A DNA stretch of 64,000 nucleotides from Rhabdophis nuchalis (taxonomy: Eukaryota > Chordata > Lepidosauria > Squamata > Natricidae): NCBI GenBank assembly GCA_039707465.1, contig CM077644.1, positions 79,789,375 to 79,853,374 of the forward strand, in the 5' to 3' direction. The notes under the pieces are model-generated. The model had not been told where the DNA came from. It did not search any database and saw only the letters and a program-made list of their open reading frames with translations. Below are positions 1-11,998 of the stretch, one piece after another. The first letter of the stretch is position 1. Each line of letters begins with the position of its first letter. The position numbers and the translations under genes are program-made.

Positions 1-990
1 GATTAACACTAGACCATTTTTAACATATTCTTATAATTTCAAGCTTTGATATTTTTTCTCCAGCTTTCACCTGTATGTGCTTGAGAAGAGTGAAGCACTA
101 TTTAAGGATTCTTTTCTAACCTCCTATGGGCAACTTAACACATTTACAAATGGCATTTTTAAATTCTGTTCCATCTGTGAAACCTCACCTAAGCCTTGTT
201 AATTAAGGCTCATCTATTAAGTCAGCTGTTATATCTTCTTTATGTGTCCTGTTGTTTTTTTGAAGCACTTTTGGCAATATGGCAGAAGTATTTTTTGATG
301 GTAGCACCTTGCCCCAGTAGTCTATCCTCTTCCTTACTTCTGATACTCTGACAGTTAAAAGAGATTTCTTTTTAAACAAACATTTGACTGTATTTAGCTT
401 AATTTGTTTTTACTGATTGTTTTTATATTTCTCTTTTCTACAGTTTTTAGCTTGCTATAGCAGTGTTTCAGGAACTGTTCACAGCTTTATAATATTTTCA
501 TTTATTTTGTAGAACGTGTATCTTGAACAATTCAGGGGCGTTATTTATTATTTTTGCAGGGGAAAAGGACACCAGATATTCAAATAGAATAATTAACAAA
601 ATATCATTACTTATTAAACTAATTCATTCCTAATAACATAAACACCTAGCTAAATATGTTTACAGCACATCTTGTTGTATATTAATGGAAATATCCTTCA
701 CTCTTCCTATCTCTGCTTGCTTCTAACAACAATTGGAGTTTTTTTAATCAAACATATTGATGAATGGAGTGATTTGATAAGCTTTATGCCAGCTGCAATT
801 AACTCGACTTTAGGAACTTTCATGTACATAATACAGGTACAGTTAAAACAACCACAGTCATAATAAAAATAAACATCAAAGATTTGTAGACCAAAATCTG
901 TATTAAACAATCATTAATGTAAACCCCTCCATAATATTTCAGCTTTTAGCAGATTCTGGAGACCTAACAATGAAAAGGCAGACATAATTT
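1..990. other. AT-rich non-coding stretch
   Basis: No supported gene or identifiable repeat. Short open frames here have no splice context or family resemblance. Confidence 0.5.
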
Positions 991-999
991 CTATAGAAA

Positions 1000-1400
1000 T
1001 GCTATTCCACAAGATAGTATTCTACAAGGAGTATGCTGTGAAAAATATCCATGGTCTTCAGTGGTCATGAAGTTGGGGAGACTGAAGAGTGTAGAAACCA
1101 TTTGTTAATGACAGGATCTATCTTGTGGAATAGCTTCTCTTGGGTGGAGATGATGCTCCTAAAGGTCAATTGCCAGCACTTTGTATTACACACTGGAGGT
1201 CCATAAGAAGCCAATGCAGGTCATGAAGCCCAATATAATGTGCTCATGGTTGTGAGCATCAACCAGTAATTGGATTCTTCCATAATGGACAAGCATAAGC
1301 TATTAATGTAAGATCTCCCTATTTCAAGTAAGGCCACAACTGATACACTAGCCAGAGCAGGGGAAAGGTTCTTCTGGCTATGGCCTCAACCACCATTATG
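1000..1400 (-). mobile_element. possible degenerate L2-clade LINE relic
   Basis: Read on the minus strand, the segment around 1080-1260 gives interrupted peptide stretches resembling the region upstream of the L2 reverse-transcriptase C-terminus (a pattern like HWLLMDLQCVIQ). Frames are broken by many stops. This is a resemblance read by eye only, so the boundaries and the family are uncertain. Confidence 0.25.
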
Positions 1401-1599
1401 GTATTAACAATTAATCCATAAAGACCCTCAATTGCAGATGTGCCATCCTTTCAGCCATCCTGCTGAAAGACAACACCTGAGTTGTGCCAAACACAAATAG
1501 CAGTTCCATCTTATTTAGCCAGTTTTATCGCATCTAGACCCTGTGTCAAGATGTTGATAGTATCTCCTGAGGAAAACCAATGTTAAATATTGTTAATGT

Positions 1600-1862
1600 C
1601 CACCTCCATAATTTAATGTTCTCACATGGTGTGTCCCCTGTGCAAGCATGTGTGACCCCCCCACTGGCCCACACATGCACACGTGGCTTTATTGAAGCCT
1701 GGGGAGGGGAAAAATGCCACTCCTGCTTCCCAAGGCCCTCTGGAGGCCCGAAGCAGTCCAGTTTATGACTTTCAGTGGCCCCGGTAGATCTGTTTTTCGT
1801 CCTTCCCAGGCTCCAGAGGCTTTCTAGGAACCTGGGGAGGGTGAAACCCCCCCCCCACCTCC
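1600..1862. mobile_element. fragment of hAT-type MITE (GATGGCGAACC family)
   Basis: The segment shares blocks in the same order with the complete copy at 11999-12417: a CATAATTTAAT block, a CCCTGTGCA..CATG..TGTGTGAC block, an AGCCTGGGGAGGG block and a GGCCCTC.GGAGGCC block. Both terminal repeats are missing, so it is truncated at each end. Confidence 0.55.
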
Positions 1863-2887
1863 CAGCAGCCACTAAGTCATCACGTCCCTTACAAATGAAC
1901 GTTACCTAAGACCAAAAGGCAAACTGATTCCTACACCAGTTCAGAGACCAGGCCAAGCAGATGAGGAAATAAACCTTCCAACGAATGGGACAGAGAGTAC
2001 ATCAAAAGAATTCCCAGCTTTTGAGAGACCAACATCATAAGCCTTGTTCAACTAGCTCTAAGTAACATATAACCGACCTTGTCATTTTTATTTTTTTATT
2101 TTGGCATGTAACATTTTGCAATGCTAATTCTAGCATATTCATACACTTCTAAAAAATAACATTTTTTTAATGTTTGCATTAACTTGTCAGTAGATTACTC
2201 TTTCTTTTTAATAGTTTGTTTTAGTCTTGTAAAATTGTTTTGTATTTATAAATCAGAAAAGAAAGTTTAGTATTTGAAGTAGCGTACATTAAAAATTAAT
2301 AAGAGCATACACAAAAAGGCAGTTTTGAAATATTTTTTCCTTTCCATTAATTTTGATCTTTGTAAAATATTTGGGACCATTAGAAGAGAAAAAAGCATTA
2401 GGAGACAACAGTGTCAAGTACTTAGCTCATTTCTCCCTTCTAGATACTTCGATATAAGACTACAGTGTAAACTTGTAAATTATGTTTTAGAATTTCTGTT
2501 GAAACACAAAAGGCAGTGTAAATTTTATATGGTTAGTGATGCTATAAATATTTTAGAAATTAAAAAGTCAATAATATATGATGTAAATGCAAAACTAAGT
2601 AAAAATGATTGATTAGTCAACCAACCAACCAACTTGTTCCATCACTTTGGTGTCCCCTGTTAATAATGACAAAGATTTTCTCCTTGATGATCTGTGCCTA
2701 CCTGGTCCTTCAAGTCTTCCAACAATGCACCCATCATCACTAAAACCGAGTCCACCTTGCTGTTGGTGGTCGTTCTCTTCTCTTCCATTCACCCTCTCCC
2801 AGTATTAAAGCATTCTTTAGAGAACTAGGTTTTTGCATAATGTATCCAAAGTAGGATACTTTTTAGAAGTATCCTTCTTTGGGTCCT
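1863..2887. other. AT-rich stretch, nothing identified
   Basis: No gene, long repeat or splice-bounded frame recognised. An open frame at 2325-2612 is low-complexity AT-rich sequence without family resemblance. Confidence 0.45.
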
Positions 2888-2942
2888 AACAAGGAGAAGG
2901 GCGGGGTATAAATTCGAAATAAAATAAATAAAATAAAAAAAA
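2888..2942 (+). mobile_element. L2/CR1-type LINE 3' end with TAAA tail
   Basis: The string GAGAAGGGCGGGGTATAAAT followed by AAATAAAATAAATAAAATAAA matches the 3' ends of the other L2-clade copies in the window (for example 26010-26060). Only the last part of the 3' untranslated region is present, as expected for a severely 5'-truncated retroposon. Confidence 0.65.
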
Positions 2943-3827
2943 GAAGGGACAGCGCCTCACAGGGAAAAAGATAGAAGTAGATGGGGCCATGTATAATTGT
3001 ACACAGTTTTACATTTTTTCCCCAATATCCCTTTCTTTGAGGCAGTGGTAATTATCAAGATTTCTTTGTTTTTAAAAGCTACTTTAGAATGTTTTTTTAA
3101 TATCACCAGAAAGTACACTAGTGATTTTTTTTCAGACATGTTGCCAAAAATTAATGTTTTAGTCAGGGGGTAAACTCTGGGTACCCTTTGGAGACCACAA
3201 TAAAGAAGACCAGGGGACTCATGGAACTGATTGCCAATCCCCAAATTACGCTATTAAGGAAGTTCACTGGGTAATTTGCAGAAGAGAAGTCAGAAATTGT
3301 TGCGAAAAGAAAAGGAAATCTTGCTTTTAAATGACACACTAGGAAGTATCCAAGCTATGTGTGAGGAGGGAAAACCATTATTTTTCTTAATGAGATCATA
3401 TCTTGTTCCAGTAACAGTTTGCATTTTATGAAACCAAATAATATAGAAAAGAGAACTGGGCATTCAGATAACTCCTCTAGTTTATTCCTTCTATGTGGTG
3501 TAGTAAATTGAGGCCAGAAAATGAATCAAAAAACTTTAAGACAGAAAATCAGGAAAAATAATGACACAAGCATGGTTGTTTTTGATAGTTGTTGATGAAA
3601 TATTGAAACGCAGACTCAAGTGTTGCAATGTGATAAAATTATTACTCTTATGCCTATACTGATGAGCCTAATCACTCCATTCTTTTACTCATAATTTTAT
3701 TTTGTATGCATATATTCATTGCATTAATGTCCACAAACTACACCAGGGTATGCATTTTCATAGGATTATTGCAATCACAATAGGTCTTTGCCTTCCAAAT
3801 GCATGCTAAACTAGAGCAGGATATATA
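2943..3827. other. unannotated stretch
   Basis: No gene or repeat recognised. A minus-strand open frame at 2957-3244 has no recognisable domain. Confidence 0.4.
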
Positions 3828-3997
3828 TGTTATTTTTATTGCTTAATTTTTAGGTTGAACAAAAGCCATGCAATGTTCTTTATTTACTTAAAAGTGGTAG
3901 TCAACCTGGTCCCTACCGCCCACTAGTGCATGTTCCAGTTTTCATGGTGGGCGGTAGGGGTTTTGTCCGATACTGAAGCACTTTCCTTTTTTTAATT

Positions 3998-4942
3998 TAC
4001 CATATCTTTGGGAGTATAAGACACACCTTTTTTCCTCTAAAAAGAGGCTGAAAATCTGGATGCTCTTATACACCGAATATAGCATTTTTTTGCCTCCTGA
4101 AGCCCTGCCCCTTCACCAAAATGGCCATGCATTGCCTTATAGAGGCTTCCAGAGAGCTTCTGGGGGCTGGGGAGGGCAGAAATGAGCCTAAAACAGGTCG
4201 TTTTTTGCCCCCCCCCCCAGCAGCACTCTATAAGCTTCCATAAGGCTATGCATGCAATTTGTTTGACAAAAAATGGCCTGTTTTCGTAAAAGAGGATCGG
4301 TTTTTCTGCTCATTCTCTCCCCCCCCCCCCCGGATCACTCTGCAAGCCTCCCCAAGGCTATTCATGTCTTTTATTTGGGGGAAAAACATTTTGGGGAGGT
4401 TTGCATAGTGCAAAAACTCCCCCCACTTTGGAAAGCTGTTTAATTAGAGGGATTGATGAGAATTACATTGATCCAGTGCTGTGCCAGCAGAAACAAAGTT
4501 TTAGGTTTCCTTCTCTAGCATATGGATAAATACACCTGGAAACATCTACCTACCTACCTACTCTCTCTCCTCCTACCTATAGTATTTTTCTCTCTCTCTC
4601 TCTCCCTGTCTGTCTCTCTCCCCCCCCCACTATATACCTACCTATCTTCTCTGTCTCTCCCCCTACCTATCTACTGTATTTTTCTTTCTCTCTATTTTTC
4701 TCTCTCTATCCCTCTACCTAACTACCTATCTACACACTCTCTCTCCCTACCTATCTACCTACAGTATTTCTCTCGCTTTCTCTCTCTCTGTGTCTCTCTC
4801 TCCCCCACTATATACCTACCTACCTTCTCTGTCTCTCCTCCTACCTATCTACTGTATTTTTCTCTCTCTCTATTTTTCTCTCTCTATCCCTCTACCTAAC
4901 TACCTATCTACACACTCTCTCTCCCTACCTATCTACCTACAG

Positions 4943-4986
<44 letters not shown>

Positions 4987-5296
4987 ACTATATACCTACC
5001 TACCTACCTTCTCTGTTTCTCCTCCTACCTATCTACTGTATTTTTCTCTCTTTCTATTTTTCTCTCTCTATCCCTCTACCTAACTACCTATCTACACACT
5101 CTCTCTCCCTACCTATCTACCTACTGTATTTCTCTCGCTTTCTCTCTCTCTCTCTCCCTTTATCTACCTACCTACCTACCTTCTCTCTCCCTCTCTACCT
5201 ACTGTATTTCTTTCTTTCCCTTTCTTTCCCTCTATCTACCTACCTACTTTTTAAAAAGAAATTGCCTCTTCAAAACCTGGGTTCTGAAAAATATGA
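3998..5296. mobile_element. nested TIR element E (GGAGTATAAGAC family)
   Basis: It starts TACCATATCTTTGGGAGTATAAG and ends near TTCTGAAAAATATGATA, a degenerate inverted repeat of the same motif; the motif is clearer in related copies at 56382-56822 and 43528-43548. It may duplicate TA, as Tc1/mariner-like elements do, but the ends are too worn to be sure. The copy has been enlarged by pyrimidine repeat expansion. Confidence 0.5.
4540..5255 (+). repeat. long CTAC / TCTC / TTTC pyrimidine microsatellite complex
   Basis: About 700 bp of almost uninterrupted pyrimidine-rich + strand sequence, made of CTAC, TCTC and TCCC units with larger repeat units of roughly 190 bp (compare 4620-4800, 4800-4990 and 4980-5170). 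Open frames here are repeat translations, not genes. Confidence 0.9.
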
Positions 5297-5424
5297 TAAT
5301 TGACCTCCCTACTTTATAAATCACCATTACTGTGGAACCGATGGGCAGTTAGAAAATTTTACTACTAACAGAGATACAAAAGTGGGCGGTAGGTATAAAA
5401 AGGTTGACTACTCCTGACTTAAAA

Positions 5425-6480
5425 CATGCAAAATTATGATATTCTTTCCTATGGTTGAAACAAAATGCCAGTACAGACATGTAACCACAAGTCTTCAAAT
5501 AAAAACAAGAAAAGAAAAATTATATATAAATATAAATTTCTTCAAGCAGAAGAAAAATGCTTGAACCAGTAATTTTAATTTTTTTATAGTAGGATAAAGG
5601 AAGCAGCCCAAGTAAATTAAACAGATAACACTTTTCTCAAAGTATCAATGTAAAGGGTTTTTACATTGGCACTATTGAAATAATTTTGAGCTCAGGAGCT
5701 TGCAAATGTAACACCTGTCTGCAACTATTTAAAGCAGATTATACAGACTTACATAAAGGCTTAGATTTCTGGACAAATCTACTCACATTTATGGCTGTAT
5801 TTTCTCTGAAACCATGATACTAATTCATCCAAGTCATGTTTGAAAAACTTCTACTGAATACACCAATTCCTGAATTGGAGTTGAATAGCTGTTGAGAGAA
5901 GATTTACAGCTACTAGATTTACAATCTAAGTGTGAATCTTAGTATCTAGATTTGTTCACTATAGGAAAAAAAAACACCCTAGCCTAGAAACTAAGGATTA
6001 AAAGGCTACCTATTTTCTAATGTCTGGCCCAAAACTAAGAATGACACATAACAAATCTTATAAGCTAAATTCTGAATTGTTTTACACCTATAGAACAAAA
6101 TCTTGCCAGGCTGAAGACTCTGCATCTACAGTATACTCTGAGAACTATTAGGGAGGGACTGTCTTCACCCTCTTTCTCTCAAACATACTATCTGGGCAGA
6201 ACTGCTTCTTCCTCCTCTGTAATGTGCCTCTTCTTCCTGGTGATCCAACTCTTCAGTATATTCCATCATACCTTATAATGCTGACAACTGTTGGTCAGGT
6301 TGTTAAGGCCTCCCTCCAGTACTAGAATAAAATGGCCAACTAGTTAGTTAAGTTAGCCCACCCTGTGAATCCTAGCAGATAAGAGGGACTGTATCATATC
6401 CTAGACCTTGGATCAATTTGTCAGGCTTTCTTTTTGGATGCTGATAGACACACACAAGGCACTATGGTAGAGTGCAGATA
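5425..6480. other. AT-rich stretch, nothing identified
   Basis: No gene or repeat recognised. Confidence 0.4.
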
Positions 6481-6690
6481 GTATTCATTTAACAACCAGT
6501 GACTTAATGGCCATTTAAAATTACCAGAGCATCATAAAATGTGCTTTACGTCTGAAAAGAACTTCTGACTGTAGTAAAATGTTGTGCCCCACCAACCACA
6601 CTCTGTTATTGGATGCTTGACAATCGGCTTGCAGCATTCTGTGACAATATAGTCACAATTTGCGATGGTCTTTTGCCATTTTCTGATTAT
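6481..6690 (-). mobile_element. worn relic of the GTCCTCGACTTAC-type MITE
   Basis: Phrases such as CATTTAACAACCAGTGACTTA, GGCCATTTAAAATTAC and GATGCTTGACAA correspond to blocks of the 34303-34780 element. There are no clear terminal repeats. Confidence 0.35.
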
Positions 6691-7597
6691 AGCAGTATTG
6701 TTGCTTTTTAAATTTATTTATTATTATTTTTTGCATTGTTGGGGCAAATTTTATGGCATATACTTTAATTAGCTGGTTTGACACTATCCTAATGAAGTGC
6801 TATATAAGCTGAATTAATAAAGACCAAGAAATGGGATAGCCTCATCTACGGTATTTTTGGTTAAAAATTTGTGCTATACTGTTTATTTTACTGCTATAAA
6901 TCATCTGGGATTTTATGACGGGTTGTATACAATTTTTTATTTAGAAATTATCTTATCTCATCTTGTGTCAGAATGTAAGAACTAGAAACTAGAAATTATT
7001 AATTTAAATTTTAAAAGAGTAAAGACAGATTTACTGTGTATAGTTCTAGTCCAATGTCAGGCTACATTGATGGCAGGGATATTTCTGAACAGCAAGTCAT
7101 TCAGTGATCATGTGGGTTCCAGGGGGCATTTTAAAATAGGGATAGTTGTTTGTATAGAGCCACATTCACAGTAATATCCTTGTCTTCAGGATATTTTTCA
7201 GTACTCAGAATTGCTATGTAAACTACCAAGAAGACAGTCTATTTGCATATTTATATCTCAGTTCATTTTTATTTTTTTATTTTCCTTTCAAGAACCAGCT
7301 GCCAAATGCTTTCCAGATCTTCTTTATTCTAGTGGCCTCCTATTTTTTTTCCTGGAATTTTAAGATAGGCAGTAATTTCTTAAGATCAAATTTAGCATCA
7401 TGTCAACGCTCTAATGTCTAAGTGCTCTTCTGGCTGTCATCATCGGGACACCCTCCCCTGTTGCTGTTGGAGATAATGTTTTTATTTCTTGATTTCTTCC
7501 TTCCACGTGACTGTCTAAGAAGCTGGATGCCACGTTTATTAGATCGCTCCTTGTAATTGCACAAACCAATCTTGTTACATTTTACTTGCAATTTTAG
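6691..7597. other. non-coding stretch upstream of candidate exon
   Basis: No repeat identified. If 7598-7702 is an exon, this is intron. Confidence 0.4.
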
Positions 7598-7702
7598 TCT
7601 GATTTTGAAGGGGAGGATGATCTGTTTGGGAAGCAGAAGACAGACATTGGTATAACTGAATATAGTGAGGCAGAAACTGCATCAACCCCAGAGGATGGAA
7701 AG
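7598..7702 (+). CDS. candidate internal coding exon (35 codons, gene not recognised)
   Basis: A pyrimidine-rich tract ending TTGCAATTTTAG precedes the block, and AAG|GTAGAG follows it, so both splice sites are plausible. The 105-bp block is open in only one frame and starts and ends in phase 0. The peptide begins SDFEGEDDLFGKQKTDIGI and is acidic and hydrophilic, with mixed composition unlike the surrounding AT-rich sequence, which suggests a disordered region of a larger protein. No domain is recognisable and I cannot name the gene. The strand agrees with the candidate at 36703-36768, which is also phase 0-0. It could still be a chance open block. Confidence 0.5.
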
Positions 7703-8410
7703 GTAGAGAGACTTGAGTGGGTGGGGACAGTTTGTGTTAGCCTCCACTATTGAAGAAATGAAAGGAGTATAAAATAGGTAAAGGTGACACTATAAGAAAT
7801 GAAGCTTAAGTATCAAAAACCATTCACACGAGGTAAAGTGAATCATGTGTCAGAATTAAACTGGAGCCCATTAAGGCCAACAGAAGAACAACCATATTTC
7901 TGCTGAATCAGAAAGGTGAGAGAAAACCCAACAGAAGAAAATATTTTCAGCCCTGAATTGAACTGTGAGGTCCTAAACTAAAGATTAATCCTAAATCAAC
8001 AATCAAACAATAAACAATACCCCAACCAATGAACTACCAATTCAAGTTCAATGCAAGTTAACTGTAAACAACAGCCTAATCAAGAAACCACTAAGAATAC
8101 ATTCACTAACATTGACAGAGCAAGCCAGTAAGATATAAAGAGACAGCAAGCCCACTCTCTTGTGCACTGATGGTATTACCTAGTTGGGTAATAAAATGTC
8201 CGCAAAACAAAAAAGAACCAAGCTCAAAGAGCATCAAGAACTCCACAAAACCCCTTCAATCATATATATATATATACATCCATATAAATTTTTGACATGC
8301 CCTACTTGCAGTGGGCAAACATTTCTGAATTAATAATATATGAAACATTTGCAATCAATGTATCTCATACTATAGAAACAAAGTTAAAAAACTAAATATC
8401 CTCTGTGAAT
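7703..8410. other. non-coding stretch downstream of candidate exon
   Basis: Only a short TA run near 8262-8275 stands out. Confidence 0.4.
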
Positions 8411-8610
8411 GATTCAAGTTCAAGTTCAAGTTTATTACATTTATATACCGCCCTATCTCCCTGACGGTACTCAGGGAGGTGCACAGGAATAATAAAACAC
8501 AACAATAAATACAATAGAAATATTAAAAATAGATTAAATTTAGAACCCGTGCTAAAATTATCGTTAAGAACCCTACTAAAATCCCATTTAAAACTCGCAT
8601 TTAAGTCATA
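8411..8610 (-). mobile_element. L2-clade LINE 3' end, antisense
   Basis: The phrase TTTATATACCGCCCTATCTCC, then AATAATAAAACACAA, is the reverse complement of the L2 3' end seen at 50100-50205 and 18656-18730. The CAAGTT repeat at 8417-8440 is the tail of the retroposon read in reverse. Truncation is upstream of the reverse-transcriptase C-terminus. Confidence 0.75.
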
Positions 8611-9548
8611 ATCTAAACAGCATTGCATTCACTGCAGTATTTCAGCACCCACTGGTAAATGCCAACACAAAGTTTATTTGGAGAGTGCAAAATGGATAGC
8701 TATTCTCCAGTTTTTTTAGTAGTATAAATGTATCTTCTGTATAAACCAGTGACACGGATTTTAATGCTCATCAGATGTTTCTAGCAAACAAAATTCCAAC
8801 AAAATTCTCCCATTCTGCAATGTTGGCTACAGCCAAAGGAAACTAACATCCAAATCATCTGAAATCCAAAATATTGCCTTTAGTAGTCAATAAATGAGAT
8901 AACTAAATGAGCTTGGATAGGAATAGAGAAGGGATAAAGAAAAATTTCATTGAGTTATTTCAATATACGTGTCACCCAAATCAAGTAATTTGCTCTGGAC
9001 AGCACTTTTACTCTTAGTTTTATTCAGACTATTTTCTTTGTCAGTTATGTTCTTAATTGCTAGGAAAATGAAATGAGATGGCATGACTTTTGCTTTTGTT
9101 ATCAGATCCCTCAAAGTTTAGCTCTAATCTCGCACACTAAGAAATATCACGGATAGATTCTGAATAAACTACAGATGAAAACAGCAAGACTTGAAAAGCT
9201 GTCAGGATGTATCACCTCTTGGAAATTAAGAAAAATTGCTGAAGATTTTGCAATAGCCAGAATAGATCTGTAAAGGGGCAGGAAGCTATTTGATTGCAAT
9301 AGGGGTTGTTAATTTCAAATTTTAATGTTCAGGTAATTGCTGACATTTTGCTAATGTTATGCTCATCTTCATGAGAAATAAAAAGGAAAGGGGGTCATTA
9401 ATGGGGGGAAATGGTTGTTCAGTGCCACTGACATTTTGTGTCAGAATGTGGGGAGATATCTGGGACTTTCCAGACTTCTTTCTTGAGACTTTATGCTTTA
9501 TAGGAAAAAAAAGGCTTGTTGACACATTCTATTTTTAATACCTCAATG
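8611..9548. other. unannotated stretch
   Basis: No gene or repeat recognised. Confidence 0.4.
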
Positions 9549-9556
9549 ATCTAAGA

Positions 9557-9679
9557 CATAGGTCTTCAAACTTGGCAACTTCAAGACTTGTAGACTTCAA
9601 CTCCCAGAATTCTGCTGACTGGACAATTCTGGGAGTTGAAGTCCACAAGTCTTAAAGTTGCCAAGTTTGAAGACCTCTG
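9557..9679. mobile_element. palindromic hAT-type MITE
   Basis: A long imperfect hairpin: the arm GGTCTTCAAACTTGGCAACT is mirrored at 9650-9675, with the core AACTCCCAGAATTC opposite GAATTGTCC/GGGAGTTG. It is flanked by 8-bp duplications ATCTAAGA (9549-9556) and ATCCAAGA (9680-9687), which match at 7 of 8 positions. No coding capacity. Confidence 0.85.
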
Positions 9680-9687
9680 ATCCAAGA

Positions 9688-10889
9688 TAAAAGTTGTCAG
9701 GCTCATGATAATATTTCCATTATCTCTCAGTAAGAACCCCACAATTATGAGGTAGTTCATCAGGTAGTTCAACATATAGACATGTGGGGTTGTATAAAAC
9801 AATATCCACTATTCTTGCAGAAATATTATTTATCATATTATGTACAATTTAAATAAGGGTCCAAATAAAAATGTATAATAAACTGTTTTAATTCTAGCAA
9901 AGGATGTTACAAGGATTATGAAGATTACTGTATTTTCATAGTGGAGATGGAACTTAGATTTCCGCTACCGTGATTCCTAGTAGAAAACTAGTGCTATTTC
10001 TACAATTTCTCAATAGAAAAAATGTATATCTTCTCGGCAAGTATTGTTAATTTTCTGAAAGAAAATATGAAACATCCAGGTCTCTACCCAGCAAGAAATA
10101 AAGTTAGAAAACAATGTGGAAGAAACAATGGGAAACTTGACATTCTTATTTTTATCCCAGTGGGTCAAATTTCAGTGAGACAGTAAGTAAAAGAATAAAA
10201 ATCAAATTAAAAAAGAAGGGATGCGCTTGCAGAATGGTGGAACCAAATAGCATAATAAGCCTTACTTCAATCAAGGTATGATTGATTATAATGTGTTAAA
10301 TATTTAACTTGCTCTTTTGAAAATAGTCTTCACACATGGTTTATTATAACACCATTGGTATATACAAATAGATCTTTCATTTGCAGGTTTCATGCAAGAC
10401 CAAAATGTCTCAAATTATAAGAATCAGACTTTCAAATTACTTTAGAAATGAAGTGTCATCAGTTACAGAGGAAATCATTATTTGTGATAGTCGTTCTTTT
10501 TTCTTCCCGGATATAATTTCTAATCTTAATTTTCAGTTAGTGCTGATCATTTGGATATAAGTAATGGTGTTATATCCTGTCCCTGGGCTATTAACATTTG
10601 AATCTTTTCTATTACCTGGCATCAAACCTAACAGCTTATTAAACAAAAGATTTTTTAAAATCCAAATAAGAATTTTTTTTTAAAGGGGGACAGTCTATTC
10701 ATATTGCTGCTTAACTGTGTATCTGAGGAATATATTATATTAAGAAAATATATCAATCACAAGTTTCAATCCAGAATTTGTTCAAGTGATTAGGAATAGG
10801 AAAACAGCCCATTTTCTGTCAGATTTTCTTTTAACCCCAAAGTGTCTTGATTTGAGTTTGGGCCCAGATCCAACTTTTGATTCAAAAAT
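9688..10889. other. AT-rich stretch, nothing identified
   Basis: No gene or repeat recognised. Confidence 0.4.
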
Positions 10890-11440
10890 ATTAATCATTG
10901 GAAAACAACTACTTGGCTGAAATTTTAAGAAATATGTGGTGGTCTTGCAAGTATAGTAAACCATATTCTATAAACATAATAATGATAATGAAGAAAGCAT
11001 TTCAGATACAAATATTAATGAAACCTGAAACTTCTCTTTTAGATATTATGGACAAACCAATCAAGAAACAATTTGGGATGCTATTTCTTTACATGATGAC
11101 TGCTGCAAGGTTTGCTAAGCACTGGAAAGGAAAAGAAATATCGACTATTGAAGAATGGATCTTAAAATTGACTGAATTAGCAGAGATGGTGAAACTAACT
11201 ACTTTGATTAGAGACAATGGACTAGACAGCTTTATAAGAGATTAGAAACCATTGGTGGACTTCCTACATATTAAATACAATAACAGATGGTTAACAGAGG
11301 GATTTAAAGATTAGTGTATTTGGGCTAAACTGCATACTTTCCCCTCTTTTTTTTCTACATATATATTATGATAGATTCTCCCATCTGGAATATTTCTTTA
11401 TTTAATATAGTATTATTGTTAAATAAGGATGGGAAAGCTT
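10890..11440 (+). mobile_element. L1 LINE fragment (C-terminal end of ORF2)
   Basis: The frame at 10898-11245 contains WWSCKY, then MKKAFQIQI, then AARFAKHWKGKEI and IEEWILKLTELAEM. This is the layout of the C-terminal segment of L1 ORF2 after the reverse-transcriptase domain, including the Cys-containing stretch. Function when intact: reverse transcription of L1 RNA. Endonuclease and catalytic reverse-transcriptase parts are absent and no poly(A) tail or target duplication is visible, so this is a dead internal fragment. Confidence 0.7.
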
Positions 11441-11578
11441 ACAATGTATCTGTAGATCTGTTATGTAAGGGGAGGAGAACCCGTCATTTTTAAAAATCTG
11501 TCAGCACAGGATTAAGTAGGCAATGCTGGTGCAGAGCTTCATGAGAGGTAAGGTTGCCTCCTTGCAAGTAGTCTAGCT

Positions 11579-11652
11579 CAGGGGTCCCCAACCTTTGCAA
11601 CTTTAAGTCTGAAGTCCTTCAGACTTAAAGTTGCAAAGGTTGGAGACCCCTG
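11579..11652. mobile_element. short palindromic hAT-type MITE with perfect target duplication
   Basis: A 74-bp near-perfect hairpin: CAGGGGTCCCCAACCTTTGC at the left mirrors GCAAAGGTTGGAGACCCCTG at the right. It is flanked by exact GTCTAGCT duplications at 11571-11578 and 11653-11660. This is the shortest member of the palindromic family, with the central TCCCAGAATTC module deleted. Confidence 0.9.
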
Positions 11653-11998
11653 GTCTAGCTGACCAGCACTCTGCCTGTCTCGTCTCTGCTCTCTAGGTCC
11701 CTGAATCAGGAGGAAGTGTGGACTCCATTGCCTCCTCATTGTTAATAGGCAGCAGCTGCTCCCGGTCCTCACCTGGAATTTCCTGACCAACTTGGTGCAG
11801 CTAATAATAATTAATAATAATAATAATGGCTTATTGTTGTGGCTGTGGCTCACCTCGCTCAGTCTGTTGCTTGTCTAATCAGGCTACTCCATCAGGTTAG
11901 CATTCTCCGAGCATGGATTCTAACCAACACTCGGCTCCATGCTTTCTTCTTTTGACTCAAAACTCCTCCTCTGAACTGGAGTCACTTCAAAACTATGC

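Larger units (their letters stand above)
3894..5416. mobile_element. 1.5-kb hAT-type non-autonomous transposon (element H) with a nested element
   Basis: The ends are GTGGTAGTCAACCTGGTCCC at the left and GGTTGACTACTCCTG at the right, which are inverted repeats of each other. They are flanked by an exact 8-bp duplication ACTTAAAA at 3886-3893 and 5417-5424, the length typical of hAT transposition. The leading CA of the left terminus, present in the related copy at about 42827, is missing here. No transposase frame is present. The interior holds a second inverted-repeat element (about 3998-5296) and the long pyrimidine microsatellite. Confidence 0.7.

Noticed and set aside
4522..5083. Long open frames rich in Ser, Leu, Tyr and Pro
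   Set aside because: Translations of CTAC/TCTC microsatellite.
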